A DNA stretch of 64,000 nucleotides from Dryas octopetala. Taxonomy: Eukaryota; Streptophyta; Magnoliopsida; Rosales; Rosaceae. The DNA is taken from the NCBI GenBank assembly GCA_963921425.1, contig OY992838.1, positions 20,315,861 to 20,379,860 on the forward strand, written 5' to 3'. Of the stretch, positions 45,931-58,209 are shown one piece after another. Under the pieces are notes generated by a model. That model saw only the letters and a program-made list of their open reading frames with translations. It was not told where the DNA came from and made no database searches. The number at the start of each line of letters is the position of its first letter. Positions within the stretch are counted from its first letter, which is position 1. Position numbers and translations under genes: made by a program.

Positions 45931-48038
45931 ATGGAAGTAGCAGTTTTCGTAGATACCAACTTGGGCACTCGCTTGGCCATGGCTGTCTCTCCATACATCA
46001 CAGCAAGAGACTTCAAGAGTAAGCAAAATAGATTAGGATTAAAATAGAATTAAATTTCATTTCCATTTTCCATTTCTAAAATTATATTTCCTTTCATATT
46101 CAGTTAAATATACCCATCTATGCCGTTTTGTTATCTATCTATTGCTTATTTCACTGATTTTGTTTTGGCTTTCCAAAAGTTTGCTTACCCTTGGACAATG
46201 TAGCTGTATGCCTGTATTCTGGAAGATCATACGGTGACTCTTTCTGGGTCACTGCAGATTTTGGTTTCCAGAAGACCCAGATGAGTAAGAGAATAAAACT
46301 GTGCGTCGTTATTGTGTTTGCATTACAGACGTTTCAACACTAGAGAAAACTTAAATCAATCAACAGAAGAGCCAAAAGTATATAAATGTTCCATCAAAAT
46401 TACCTTCTTTTGTTTGCATTACATACTTTTCATCCTGTTTTTAGAGTTTTAGAAGTCTAACCCTTGAGTAGGAAGTGATTGAACCTTGTCCATTAGTACT
46501 TGGAGGGCCATTCGAGAGCACTACTTGAGAGTTAAATTTCTAGAACTCAAAAAAAAAAAAAAGGTTAAAGGTCTATAAATGACACAAATTTTGACTAGTC
46601 TTCAAACTTCTCTCAAAATTTGACGCCATTAGTGACCATGCAGGATTTAGCTAGGTGGTTTTGGTTCTCCAGGGCATGGCTGTCATGCTTTCCTTCTTTG
46701 GTATCATAAGCCTGATTAAATATCAATGATTCTTCCCCTTTTCAATAACAAGCAGATCGGACTCTGCTTACACAATCTCCTGCAAAGTGTTTCCTTTTGT
46801 TTCTTTGTTTCTTTCTTTTTTTCCCCTTTTTTCAATAACAAGCAGATCGGACACTCCTTTCACAATCTCATGCGAAGTTATTGACATTAGTGCAGTTTGT
46901 AACATTCCATTATTATCCATTCTGTAGGGGAACTTGAGAAACAGCACTTCAATTGTTTCTCGAAATCAGGAGAGATCCGAGTTTCTGGACTGATGGTGCA
47001 CTTTTTTATAATTATGTTTATTTAATTTCTAGATTTTTACTTCTGCTACTGATTCCTTTCTTTATGACCAACATTAATCATTGGTTCGTGCTTCTACTTG
47101 TGCACTCCATTATTTATTAGGTCAAACGAAAATCATGCTTGTATCACCTGCCTGATTCAATGCCTATGAAGAGTGCTTTCCAGGGAGTGAAAGGGACATG
47201 GTTTCTTCATGTAGAAGCAAGACTTTTGAGTGATTGCAATAGGGCATGCTTACATAAGTATGTGGTCTCTAAAGTTGGTGATCGTGTATCTAAAGGTAGT
47301 GACATTGCTCATCCTTTGAATCCAGATTTTCTTACAAGCACTATTAAGAGTAAGACGAAAGGCAATTGTAAGAGGTTGAGGGACAAAAGATTGCGATATC
47401 ACAAACCTTTACTAGGAAAGCTCAGGAGACCTTTCTACCTTACAAAGAAAAGGAAGAGAACAAAGAAAATTTCCTTAGCATACAAAGTTGATAGAGTTGA
47501 AATGGATAGCCAGGGTGCAAATAACACTGCAGTTCTCACTGACAAGAAGACTTTTTCTGATTGTCCATCTATGAGTGAAGTTGGGCCTAAGGAAGAATTG
47601 GCTTCCAAACCAATAGCAGATGAGGCCACTGTGACTGAGACTTTGTCAGACGTAGTATCTGTATCTGGTATCATCACTAGATACTTTTCGAATCTTAGTG
47701 AGGATGGCCTTTCTACAAGTCCTACAAGGTCTGTTACATCCAGAGTTGTTCAAAGTTGGCCTATAGAATACTTGAAGACCAAAGCAGAAGATAGTTTTTC
47801 AAGCATACAAGTGAGTCCCTTGACCCAGTTTGCTGCCAAAAGACCCCTAAAGTTGTTACCTTTGCAATCGCCAGTTGACTTTTGCCAAAGAAGATATAAG
47901 CTTAATAAACCTGAAGTTGGGAAACGCCTTGTCATGGCCTCGAATAGTCTTGGGGTTTCTCCAAGTAAGGCACACCCTGCATTATATCTTTGCAGTGTCA
48001 AAGATGAAAAGAGTTTTAGGCCTTACCTCTCTGGTTAG
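45931..48038 (+). CDS. Unrecognised plant protein with possible ubiquitin-like N-terminus
   Basis: Model: join(45931..46018, 46928..46995, 47121..48038), 357 aa; both introns GT-AG, phases 1 and 0 closed. The start is MEVAVFVDTNLG. Residues 1-86 alternate hydrophobic strands with one helix (MEVAVFVDT, RLAMAVS, DFKRELEKQ, GEIRVSGLMV, TWFLHVEA), the order seen in ubiquitin-like beta-grasp folds; this is inference. A strongly basic stretch (about 130-168, KKRKRTKK) looks like a nuclear localisation signal. The remainder is Ser/Thr-rich, and a short C-terminal block (about 265-350) holds YKLNKPEVGKR. I recall no characterised family. Intron 1 contains a diverged duplication sharing CAATAACAAGCAGATCGGAC (46743 and 46833). 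Confidence 0.78.
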
Positions 48039-49077
48039 TTGATCAGTGATGGTATTGGTGACGTCTGAAAAAAGAAAAAAATTCATGATCCCTAATTGTG
48101 CCCTATCTTGTATTAAAAGAATGTGATATCCACCCCCATATTTTTCTCTTTTTATCTCCTATAGTGCAGTACCAGTTTTAAATGTTAGCAAAATTCTTTT
48201 TTTGTTTTTCCTATTTTCTGCATGTTTGTTGATAATTTTTTTTGGTTGTTAGGTCTTATTTGAGTGGGTTTATGTATGATTTAGTAAGTTTTAGGAGGTT
48301 CATGAGGTTAAAATTTTGAATTTTGAGTTTCTTAAGGGATACATAAGTGTGCTAAGTCGAGCACTTGGTCTATTTTTTGTGGGTTAAGTATGTATTAGGT
48401 CAGACAGAAAAAAAGCAGGTATTAGGGGCTCTTTAATTGAAAGCCCTAAAAAAAACTAATAAGAGAAGCTGGTAACCCCTCTCCGACAACCTCCCCTTCA
48501 TCCAAGCCTGCACCACCGGCCACTTGAAGCTGGCGGCTCCCCCCCTCCCTTTCTCTTTCCTCATGAAACTTCCAGTGCAGAAGTTTCAATTCGAGAGACA
48601 GAAAGAGAAGGATGGAGAAAAAGAAGAGATCGAGAAAGAGAATGAATGAATGAAGGAATGAAGGGAGGGAGGGAGGGAATGTGAAGTTAGTTCAAAGCCA
48701 TATCATAAATAGAGAATTATGATTAATAGGAAATAGATATAAAACTGTACAAAAATCAGCAACAAAAAGAGAAACTGTCTACAAAAAATACTAAAGCTAG
48801 CCATTAGATGAGAGGACAAAATATGGTAAAAATGTACAATAAAATTGCAAGCAGTAGGTCGTAACTAAATCATCCTAATTTTAAGCAAAAGCAGTAGTTA
48901 CCCTAAATGCTATTACTGTTATAATTTGCACGACATTCACTCCATCAATCCCGCGTTTAAAAGAAACGATCGACCTTAACTTTCTCTACCCTTTATTTCC
49001 CCATCTCCCAACTTTTGCTCCCTAAACTTGTCTCTCCTCTTCTACCTCCTTTACCTCCTCCAGAGAGAAGAGAGACA
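48039..49077. other. Intergenic, upstream of the PMEI-like gene
   Basis: Mixed AT-rich and GA-rich sequence (GAATGAATGAATGAAGG and GGGAGGGAGGGAGGGA near 48640-48680). The pyrimidine-rich stretch at 48975-49070 is probably the 5' UTR. No gene seen. Confidence 0.5.
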
Positions 49078-49635
49078 ATGGAGCTCATCAACAACCGCAT
49101 CCTCCTCATCATATCCATCGCCTCTCTTCTCCTCTCTTCCGCTCAAGGCACCCCGACGCCAGCCCCAGTCCCCGTTCCGCAAGACGATCCTTCTCTTGAA
49201 AAAATCTGTACAAAAACTGATAACCCTGCTCTTTGCTCCAGCACCATCCTGCCTTCCCTACACGGAAATGTCGACCCTGTCACTGCCCTTCAAATAGAAA
49301 TTAAGGAAAGCTTAGACCGCATGCAAAAGGCGGTCGCCCAGATGAAGAAGATGGTCAAGGATCCCTCTACATCGACGGTTGATATCTCATCCCTTGAAGT
49401 ATGCCAAGAAGTTTACGAATCTGCAGTAGATGACCTCAACGGTGCCATTGATGCCATTGCCACACACGATGTTGCTACTTTAAAAACCACGCTTAGTGCA
49501 GTGATTACCGATATTAGTACGTGTGATGATGCCGTCGCTGAGTCTCCGGGTTTCAAGTTGCCCTTCAAGGAAGAAGACGTTGCTACACTACGTAAGCTGG
49601 CAAGCAATTGCATGGCCATCTCAACATTGCTTTGA
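49078..49635 (+). CDS. Secreted pectin methylesterase/invertase inhibitor-like protein
   Basis: Single exon, 185 aa; the start ATG at 49078 lies in ACAATGG. A signal peptide covers about 1-24 (hydrophobic LLIISIASLLLSS, cleavage near SAQG), followed by a Pro-rich spacer (25-38). The PMEI four-helix domain has Cys44 and Cys53 for the N-terminal hairpin, and Cys109 and Cys149 for the second disulphide; a fifth, Cys178, is common in the family. Members act in the cell wall or vacuole and block either pectin methylesterase or invertase; the sequence alone does not tell which. The neighbouring NDT1 gene converges on it and is functionally unrelated. Confidence 0.9.
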   Translation: MELINNRILLIISIASLLLSSAQGTPTPAPVPVPQDDPSLEKICTKTDNPALCSSTILPSLHGNVDPVTALQIEIKESLDRMQKAVAQMKKMVKDPSTSTVDISSLEVCQEVYESAVDDLNGAIDAIATHDVATLKTTLSAVITDISTCDDAVAESPGFKLPFKEEDVATLRKLASNCMAISTLL

Positions 49636-50572
49636 GCCTTTAGATCAATCAACTATTCCCTTCAATCCATTCCAACAAATACTACAAATTTATTGGAAAA
49701 GGGAATATATTGTTGAGAAAACTATTAACTCTGTTTTTCTTTTTCTCAAACTATTAATTAATATTAACAATATCACATGCAAGCAGTGCAATAGCATAGA
49801 CAGCAAGTTTACTCCTTAAATTGGTGCTGCGGATCACAACCATATCAATTTTATATATAGTAGAACAAAGACACTTTTGGTGCAACGAGAAACTAGAACT
49901 GGAATCCACCAGATTGAGAAAAGTATCAAAGATTATATTAAAGACTGAAAGATTGATTGATTAAACAGCAACTATATAGCAACTATGCCTGTACACAGTA
50001 TCAAATAATTTCTATTTTGATATCAATAGTTTTAAATCTCAATAAATAAATAAAAAAAGGGTATTTCATGTTAAATTTTCTCATCTATTCCAATGTAAGT
50101 GGAAAATTATTTCGTAATCTCAATTCCTGACGTGTTCATGGGAATATCAAAACCATTCCATTCATTGTTAGGCAAAAACAAGTACAATTCCTATTCCTTT
50201 TTCTACAGTTCCAATGAAACCATCGAGGCCTACTAATACACTAGAATCCAACAAATAACAAGATCATGACAATAATGGAAGTTGAAAGAATAGGCATTCC
50301 TCAAAATACCAAATTTTGCAGCCCTACAATATAAACTTTGCCACTTTCTCATCATTACCAGTGTTTAAATGAGTGACATAATCCTCACTTTCCCCCCAAA
50401 ACAACTTCATGTTACAAATATTTAAGAGGGAATGAGATTGCAATATCTTCACTTTTGGGTAAAAGCTACCAAAAAGTAATGTCTAACCTAATTGAGTTGA
50501 CGGTATGGAGATTTAAAGGGACATAACCCATCTTATATATCCCATGATATCCTCATAAGCGTATGATCCATC
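49636..50572. other. Intergenic between convergent genes
   Basis: AT-rich, no repeat or gene recognised. It holds the 3' UTRs of the PMEI-like gene and of the NAD+ carrier. Confidence 0.5.
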
Positions 50573-51191
50573 TCACAATGTGTGAGGTTGCGGATCAGGA
50601 GGAAATGAAGTAACAAGAAATCGGTGAATCATCTCAAAGCTGGTGAATGTAATTACAGCAGCTGGTGTGGTCCTCAAAAGGTTGGTGGCACACCCACGGT
50701 AGAAACCAGGGATGCCCTCTTGATGAAATACCTTTCTAATGCAATCAACAACACCAGAATACCGCTTCTCAGAGTGGTGGCCTTGTTCTTGAAGCCTTGA
50801 GCGTACCACCTAAAGATAATATTCGAGGATAAAATATAAATTATTGTTAGTGCACGGTTTTTCAATATGCTACTTTGATAGTTAGCTTATGCTGCAGCTT
50901 ATCGTATGCACATCACTGAAACAAGGCTTTTAAGGCTGTACCAAGAATATAAAACAAGGTTTTTAAGGTCTTCTCCCCTCTTCCTTTCTCAAAGTATGTA
51001 TTTTGAATTGATATAATAATAGGTATTTTCAGGGAGGAAGAACTAAAAAATCCAATGAGTGCTTCTATTTTGACCTCCCAAAAAATACTGTCTTGAGTCT
51101 TGACCCACCTATTCATTTATTTCCTCAACTTTCCTATTATACCCTTAATGAAAGCCAAAAAAGAAAACCAAAAACCCAACCAGCCACCCCA

Positions 51192-51258
<67 letters not shown>

Positions 51259-51328
51259 TCCCTCCCTCACCCTCTGATCTGGAGGTAGATGGGGCCGCTG
51301 GCCACCATCTACCTCCAGATCAGAGGGT

Positions 51329-51404
<76 letters not shown>

Positions 51405-54400
51405 AAAGAGGGAGGGAGGTCGCCAGCAGTGGGCGTGGGTTTGGGTGGGGGGGATGGGGTGGCTGGTTGGGTTGTTGCTTTCTTTTTTTTAATTTCTTTA
51501 AAAGTGTTTTATTTTATTTAAGGGGGTATATAAATGGAAATTTTGAAAAAGGGGGTCAAGATAGTGGTTTGGGAGGGTCAAAGTTGTAAAGGATGCTAAA
51601 ATCACATGGTTGAATTGGGAGAGGGAGAGTGTCTTAGCCATGCTTCAGCGACAGCATGGCACATTATAGAGAAAACGTCTTAACCATGCTTCAGCTGACA
51701 GAGTGTCATTTTAAAGATGGAATAACAAAATCAATTTTGTGCCTATTTACAGAATCAGGATAAATTCAGAGAAAATTCAACAACCAGATTGTTGAAGAGA
51801 GAAAGAGTGAAACATTGTCTTCTCATAATCAAGAGACAACAGTTTTTTTCATCACATGCCAAACATAAGTTCAATGAATCTGCAAATTTACTCTAAAGAA
51901 AACCACAGAATAATAATGTTTAGTGAATCACTAATCACTTCTAAGACGATAAGTTATTAAGTTCTCTAAAAACTTATGGTGGGTGGCTACCGTTTTATTT
52001 AATCCAAGTCAAGAAGATGTCACATATTTGACTACAAAAGGTTAAAATCAAATTCGGAAATTCTTTTAATCTTATACCTCATGTGGATATGTCAATGTCG
52101 ATGCGAAAATCTTGGAGACAGATGAGGCAATGGCAACATCGCGTGCACTGACTTTATCCATTGTAGTGTTATCTGATATAGCCATATCAAATTAAATACC
52201 ATACTTCTTTAAAGAGTTCATAAAAGACTAAAAACAGTCGGGTTATTACCTCGATTAGCCAAATAGAATTTTATTTTCTCATAGGTTGGAAATTGGATGG
52301 CAACATGACTGATACCCGCCAAAGCAGGTATAAGACCACTGTCAACACACAACATATCAAAGACATCAACATCAACATAAACAATTAGATACATATAGGT
52401 TAATACAACTTGATAATGATATGGAATACAAAACCTGTACAAACCACGGATGCCTTCCTCATGAGCTATTCTTGTCAAAGCAGAAAGCGTACTCCTATAT
52501 GGTACCACACCTGGTCTTATTCCCTGAGTCTGCATGATAAAACAGGAAAAAAGTGAATGTTCAGAAAATAATAATGGAATGCTAAAGTTGCTAGTCTATT
52601 GAACACTAGAAATGAGAGAAATAAAACAAGAAGCTCCTCACAAGACATAAATACAATGAAATGAGACACACCTGAAGTCTAGTCTTGACAACCCAAAGTG
52701 GATTTGTAGCAATAGTTGTTGCACCTCCAGCACCAGATGCAGCTAACACATTAGCCCCAATAGAAAGATGATGATTCTCATCTATACATGCACCATTGTC
52801 AAAACAACATACATACTTAAAAAACAAGATAAAGAAGGATAATGAATTTAACTAAAACTAAAGAGGAATATGAGTTAAACAATCAATCTAAAAAATAAAT
52901 CGTCATGAACTAACCATCAGAGCAAAGAAAGTTTTTGAGCTGGTCATAAATTGTGAAATAAACCTGCAAAAAGTTGCAATATTTGATTATTCACTAAATA
53001 AAAGCACATGCGGGATAAGCAGGTGTTTCAGGAGATGGTCTAAATATGGGTCCGGTCTAGAAAGCGTAGCTCCTGCAGAAGTAATAACAATCAAAACCGT
53101 AGATATTTTTGAGTTCCTAGATAAGAAGGCAGGAAAAAAGCATGAGCAACAGAGATAATATTGGAGTAAAAAATCAACATACGTAATGAAAACCTCAAAT
53201 ATCAGAAAGCTTGTGCCGTGGCCAATTTCACCAATGCATATTAAAAGCATGTTTGGTAGTGCCGAAGGCACTACCAAATAACTAAAAGCGCTTTTTAAAG
53301 AGTTTGGAAAAGATAGACAAAAGTTCTCGTGCAACTCCAAAAGCACTTTAAGTGCTTTCTAGAGAAGCACCTGATGTAGTGCTTCTAAGTGAATATGCAA
53401 GAAGCACTTCGATTTTTAATGAATTTTGTTATGTGCTTCTATAAAAGTGCTACAAACAAAAGCAGTATTGAGCAAAAGCGTCCTGAACAAAAATGCTCCC
53501 AAACAGATCCTAGGTAAGCCGAGTTGATTTTTCGTTATTCAACAGATGTATAGAGCTTCTTTCGACACACTCTAAAGCTGCATTTGGATAGGGGGACAAA
53601 ATGAAAGATTTCAATTCTCTAATAAAAAGACTTTAAAATTATTAGTTTTTTATGTTAATAAAATCATATGTAAATTTGACTATTTGAAACAAGGTGTATT
53701 TTAAATACTGAAGGAATGTATCATTTCAAGTTCACTCTCTAATAATTTAAATATCGAGTTCTCCTTTCAATCCACAACAAAAACAATAAAAGATCTATCT
53801 TTTATAATATTTAACATTTGGTGTAAACAGTTTAAATTAAGGAACACATCCAAATTCACATATTGAATGCAATCTAAGATATATGCTAAGAAATTTGTTA
53901 AGGATGGTATACCTCTCGGTGATTTTGATACTTAGTTTTAAGTGGCTACACACTATTTATAAAAAGAGACAAGAAATCTATATCTACTTAATATTTCTGA
54001 ATTATTGCATTGTTTTTAGATGCTATAATTTTGTTTTTGTTTTATCTCTACCATCAATACAAGATTCAAATTTCCAACCACTGTGATCTCAATTAGACCT
54101 AGCTTACATGCTTGAGCATAAAAACAATCTAACTATATAAAATATAAAAGGGATGCAACTTTGCCCAGGTTGTGAACAAGGAGCTAATTTATTTTTGGGC
54201 TCTGGAGCCCAAAAGAACTGCTAGATTGTAGTTACATATCAAGTTCAGAATTCTCATTTTGATAGGATACAAGTAAAAGCAAATGGCAGTAATTCCTCAA
54301 GTAACCCCCAAGTTTTTATTTTAGTGGAACCCCGAAGTTTATTTATAAACTCCAAGGCGCAAAATTTTATGCTTAGTTATAACAACCAGCACTTTGTTTC

Positions 54401-55308
54401 CTACAACATCAAATATTTGTTAATTATCCTCAAGAATTTGCTAACAGGCTATGGCAAGAAGCAAGAACTAGAAAGTATCGAAACTTACTGCCCAATTAGA
54501 AAACAATGCCAGCACTGTGGGAGAGAGCCCACGGTACATCCCGCGTAACCCCTCCTTCTGAAATATTTGTTCCAAACTACCAACTATAAGACTACCTGAT
54601 CACATGGAAAAATATTTTACCTGTCATATAAACTTAAAAAATGCCCAATAAGACTTGTAAAAAATAATATTCATCTCAGAAAAAAAAAACTGTTAGATTG
54701 TTTGAAATAATGGCAAAACGAAAAGAAGAATACTAGCTTAGAGACGCAAGCTGGCACTAAAGGACCAAAACCAGTTTTCAAGTCATAAAGAATACGTGTG
54801 CAAGTTTAATCCAAGGTACACCTGGAACGCTAAGGTAATCTTCTAAACAAAAGAAAGCAAAGATGTGGGTGTGTCTTCGAGTGCAAAGTCCAAGAGCATA
54901 CCTTTAACATTCCCATTACCGAGCCTTGGCAGCCCGTGAACTTGAAACCTTGTTTTGATAACATCTAAAGGACACACAAATGTTGCAGCAATAACCCCTG
55001 CCCCAATTCAAACAATCAATAGTTGAACATAAACAATCAAATAATTCACAACCAGACCACAAGTAGCCATTAAATATCTACAATTTGCTAGTATTCTACA
55101 TATATCAATATTTCATTTGTCAATCAGAGTAGAATGAAATCATCCAAGATTCTAATTTTTTTTCTTTTCTTGTGTTTTATTCGCTGAATTTATTGCAACC
55201 AAACACAAGGTACAGGAAAGCGCGAGAAAATGACATACCGGCAGCGGCACCAGCTCCCGCATTGCAAAGAAGGCCTTTAGGATTAGGGCCGTGAGTATCG
55301 ACAGCCAT
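50573..55308 (-). CDS. NDT1: NAD+ transporter of the mitochondrial carrier family
   Basis: Model: complement(join(50573..50809, 52078..52172, 52250..52338, 52435..52529, 52672..52781, 52915..52963, 54489..54595, 54902..54997, 55239..55308)); nine exons, 315 aa, all GT-AG and in phase. Three carrier repeats each have the signature after the odd helix: PLDVIK (33-38), PLWVVK (135-140) and PHEVVR (235-240). The text matches Arabidopsis NDT1 nearly throughout ([19 protein letters not shown]). That protein imports NAD+ in exchange for adenine nucleotides; its location was reported as chloroplast and later as the mitochondrial inner membrane. There is no clear transit peptide. Introns 3 and 8 carry transposon-like insertions. 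The paralogue NDT2 is longer at the N-terminus, so NDT1 is preferred. Confidence 0.94.
51067..51584. mobile_element. MITE-like element forming a giant CT/GA hairpin
   Basis: Outer arms 51067-51097 and 51556-51584 are imperfect inverted repeats (TTTGACC...CCCA at left). Inside, (CT)n at about 51198-51254 is followed by a perfect 27-bp inverted repeat (51266-51292 against 51305-51331, core CCTCTGATCTGGAGGTAGAT) and then (GA)n at about 51331-51399. The CT and GA arms can pair, giving a stem of more than 80 bp. It lies in NDT1 intron 8. Confidence 0.85.
53246..53510. mobile_element. hAT-like MITE in NDT1 intron 3
   Basis: It begins AGCATGTTTGG and ends GCTCCCAAACAGATCC, imperfect inverted termini typical of a common plant hAT-type MITE rich in AAGCACTTT/AGTGCTT words. 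At its left end is a perfect hairpin with 12-bp arms (53252-53278, TTTGGTAGTGCC...). The target duplication was not resolved. A second, weaker candidate (CATTTGGATA... ATCCAAATT) lies at 53580-53857. Confidence 0.6.
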
Positions 55309-56647
55309 GGTTGAATCCCGTCCAATAACCTCGAAAGTACGCCAATTTGTGGGCGAATAATTCGAAGGAGTCCTCTCTGGAGAGGAAGATCAGCACAGCG
55401 AACCAGAGTGGCATGGCCAGGGGGAGGTCGAACTACGTGATGGGAACGGTCAAGCACATGAGAGGCTTCGGTTTCTCAACTTTCTCTATCACCAAAGCCT
55501 ATCAGGTCTTGGCCGGACGAGTCGCCTCAAACGGGTCCCGTTTTCTGCACCAAGCCTATATATTAATGCGACTCTGAATTTACGAATGCTGCTTCTATTT
55601 TCTTAATAAAATACTAGGATGGATTATTGTGTGTCCGCTCGTACTGAGGTGGTGGATTCAATCATTCAATTAATTTTTTTGTTATATTGGTGGAAATCGA
55701 ATTCAAAATTTAACATGATCTTAACATTTACCACACTCACCCTCTCCAAAGACAATTATTTTCTTTTTATGGTGCTAATGGATTCAATCATTTTCTTCCA
55801 TAAGGTTTTTTTTGGGTCAATTACAAAGTTACCTTCTCAAGTTTGATGTCATCTTCAATCCCTCTATGGAGCCCTATAGGGTTTCAATTTTCTCAATTTA
55901 GTACAAAGTTAACTCAATTTAAGACAATGTGGCCCAAGCTACACTTCCGTCTAGTTTGACCGTTTGGTCTAATGTTAGTGGGCCCACCTATATGCTGACA
56001 TGGACTCAACACAGAACACATATTGGGGATTTTTAGAAGTTGGGTGAACAGTAAAGCATACTGTTGTCTTCTACATACACCCTTCCTCTCACAACAATCA
56101 GAGAAATCATGATCATCTTCTTCTTCCTTTGAGTGACAGACAAGATTTGTGTTTAATATATGTAAACTACTTTCATAACATCGACGCAAACAAGAAATCA
56201 CGATCATCTTCTTCTTCTCCTTCTCCCTCTGGTACCTTTAAGCGACGCAAAGTCTTCCTTCGACTTTGTGTTCTTCGATCTTCCTGTTCGTTGACCTTCT
56301 TGGTGCGAAGTCTATGTATTCTGAAATGGAGGGAACTCCACTATGCTTCTGTGGTAGGAGGGCTTGTATGAGCAACTCATGGACTTCCTTGAATCCTGAG
56401 AGGAGATTTTTTGGGTGTGAAAAGTAATTTTCTGGGTCCTTATATGGTAGGTTGGTACTGTAATATGACCATTGAATTTAAGGGTTTTTTTTTTTTTTTG
56501 GCAAGTGCAAGAGGGATGTGGGTACTTTGGTTGGTATGGTCTTGTAGTTTTGTTCCCCAATGTTCCATAAACCTGAACAAAAATGGTCATGCCTATAATA
56601 TACATAAAGCACATAAATTAGATAAACTGCTTACCCAAAAAAAAAAT
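55309..56647. other. NDT1 promoter side and repeat-derived sequence
   Basis: 55309-55580 is probably NDT1 5' UTR and promoter. 55800-56650 contains duplicated text (ATCATGATCATCTTCTTCTT near 56106 and a similar copy near 56200) and short open frames without known domains. Confidence 0.45.
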
Positions 56648-57821
56648 TAAGGAGGGTGTACTCAATCCAGATTTTTAAAGACTTTTTTTAAGTGACAGAT
56701 TTTCATAGACGTTCAGAATTATGATAGACTTTCAAAGAGTTTTATGGACTTTTATAGACTTTTATGAAGTTTTATTAAAAAACTTTCATAGACATTGATA
56801 GATTTTCAATGACTTTTTGATACAAATATCATTGTGAAATATTGTAAGATAATAGCATCCGCATATCACAAAGGGCAATGAAAACGCAATGAAATCAGAC
56901 AGAAGGACAATGAAAAAGTAGTGAAATCAAACAAAAAATGACAAGCTGATGAAAGAATAATCTCCAAAAAATCAAAATTGTTAAGAAACCTACTAATATA
57001 TTGAATGATCTAAAACTGGTCTTCAATATTTGTCAGAACTTACTATTCAATGTTACATGGATAATGTTAAATTCAGGTAACGTTGACGAAAACGAGCTTC
57101 CAAGTGTGAAGACAATTAAATTAAAAAATAAAATAATACATAATGAAAAATGCATATAAGTTTTAAAATTTGAAAGAAATAATGTTGTATTACTACTTAA
57201 CATATAAGTCAAAAATTTAAATAATGCTGAACTAATCTCTTTATTATTGTATCTAACAGATAAATCTAACTCAAGTTATCCTTGAAGCTCTCAATGTAAA
57301 CATACAAAAAATAAAAGGGTGGAACAATATATTATAATTGACATGTTGTAAACCCATAAAACTAACTTCTGGAGCACTGAAGTCTGGAGTTAGAACCGTA
57401 TATGACAGGTCTATTTATATGTAATGGCATAGTGATGGGATAATATAAGGAATAGGTGTATCAATGTTGGAAAGGACATACACGCGCGCATGCAATGCTA
57501 AAGGAGGCGGAGAGAGAAAAGGGGAAGCCTTTTCTCAAAAGTCTTTCAAAGTCTTGAGGGGGAATGGAAGAGAAATAAGAAGATTTGGTATATATACTTT
57601 AATGCCAAAAGTCTTTCAAAGTCTATGGATTTGAGAAATCTGTGAAAGTCATTAACATTTTGAGTACCGTATGACTTTCATAGACTTTTAAAAAGTCTTG
57701 ATTGAGTACCCCCTGACTTTCATAGACTTTTTAAAAGTATATAAAAGTCTTGATTGAGTACCTCCTGACTTTTTAATTTAACAAAAGTCTTTAAAAATCT
57801 TGATTGAGTACACCCCCCTAA
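56648..57821. mobile_element. PIF/Harbinger-type non-autonomous element, 1168 bp
   Basis: Flanked by TAA at 56648-56650 and 57819-57821, the 3-bp target typical of PIF/Harbinger. The ends are inverted: GGAGGGTGTACTCAATCCAG at the left and a matching inverse ending CACCCCCC at the right, with ATTTTTAAAGACTTT continuing the match. Near the right end, the motif CTTGATTGAGTAC is repeated three times (57690-57815). No transposase is encoded. Confidence 0.85.
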
Positions 57822-58209
57822 GTAGGAAACCCATTACATAATTGTCTCAGACCAATACATACAAGTTGATGTAAATTTCACAAACTCTGTTCATATACTT
57901 CTACCATAGTGGATGTAATTGCATACACCATTTTAACCCATACCTGTGAATGCAATCACATCCATCCAAAATAATATATTAAGCCCTATTAAAGACATGT
58001 AAGACCAATGTAGCAGTAAACACAAATAGAATATTACATAACCAAGTTCTAAACTTGGTTCCAAAAGAGCATCACTTGGTTCCCAAAATAGCATTACTTG
58101 GTTCTCAAAATAGCATCACTTAGTTCCAAAATGGCATCACTTAATTTTAAAGGCTACTATTTGCATATCCAAAATATTTGGTCCCAGCAAAATAGCTAAT
58201 ACTTAGGAG
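57822..58209. other. Intergenic, short simple repeat
   Basis: GGTTCCAAAA- and AGCATCACTTGGTTC-type words are repeated four times at 58060-58145. Nothing else was recognised. Confidence 0.5.

Noticed and set aside
51093..51521. 142-codon open frame with Ser-Leu and Arg-Glu runs
   Set aside because: A product of the CT/GA hairpin inside an NDT1 intron, on the opposite strand to the gene.
55347..55577. 76-codon plus-strand open frame overlapping the NDT1 upstream region
   Set aside because: No known motif, and it is antisense to the probable NDT1 5' UTR; nothing supports expression.
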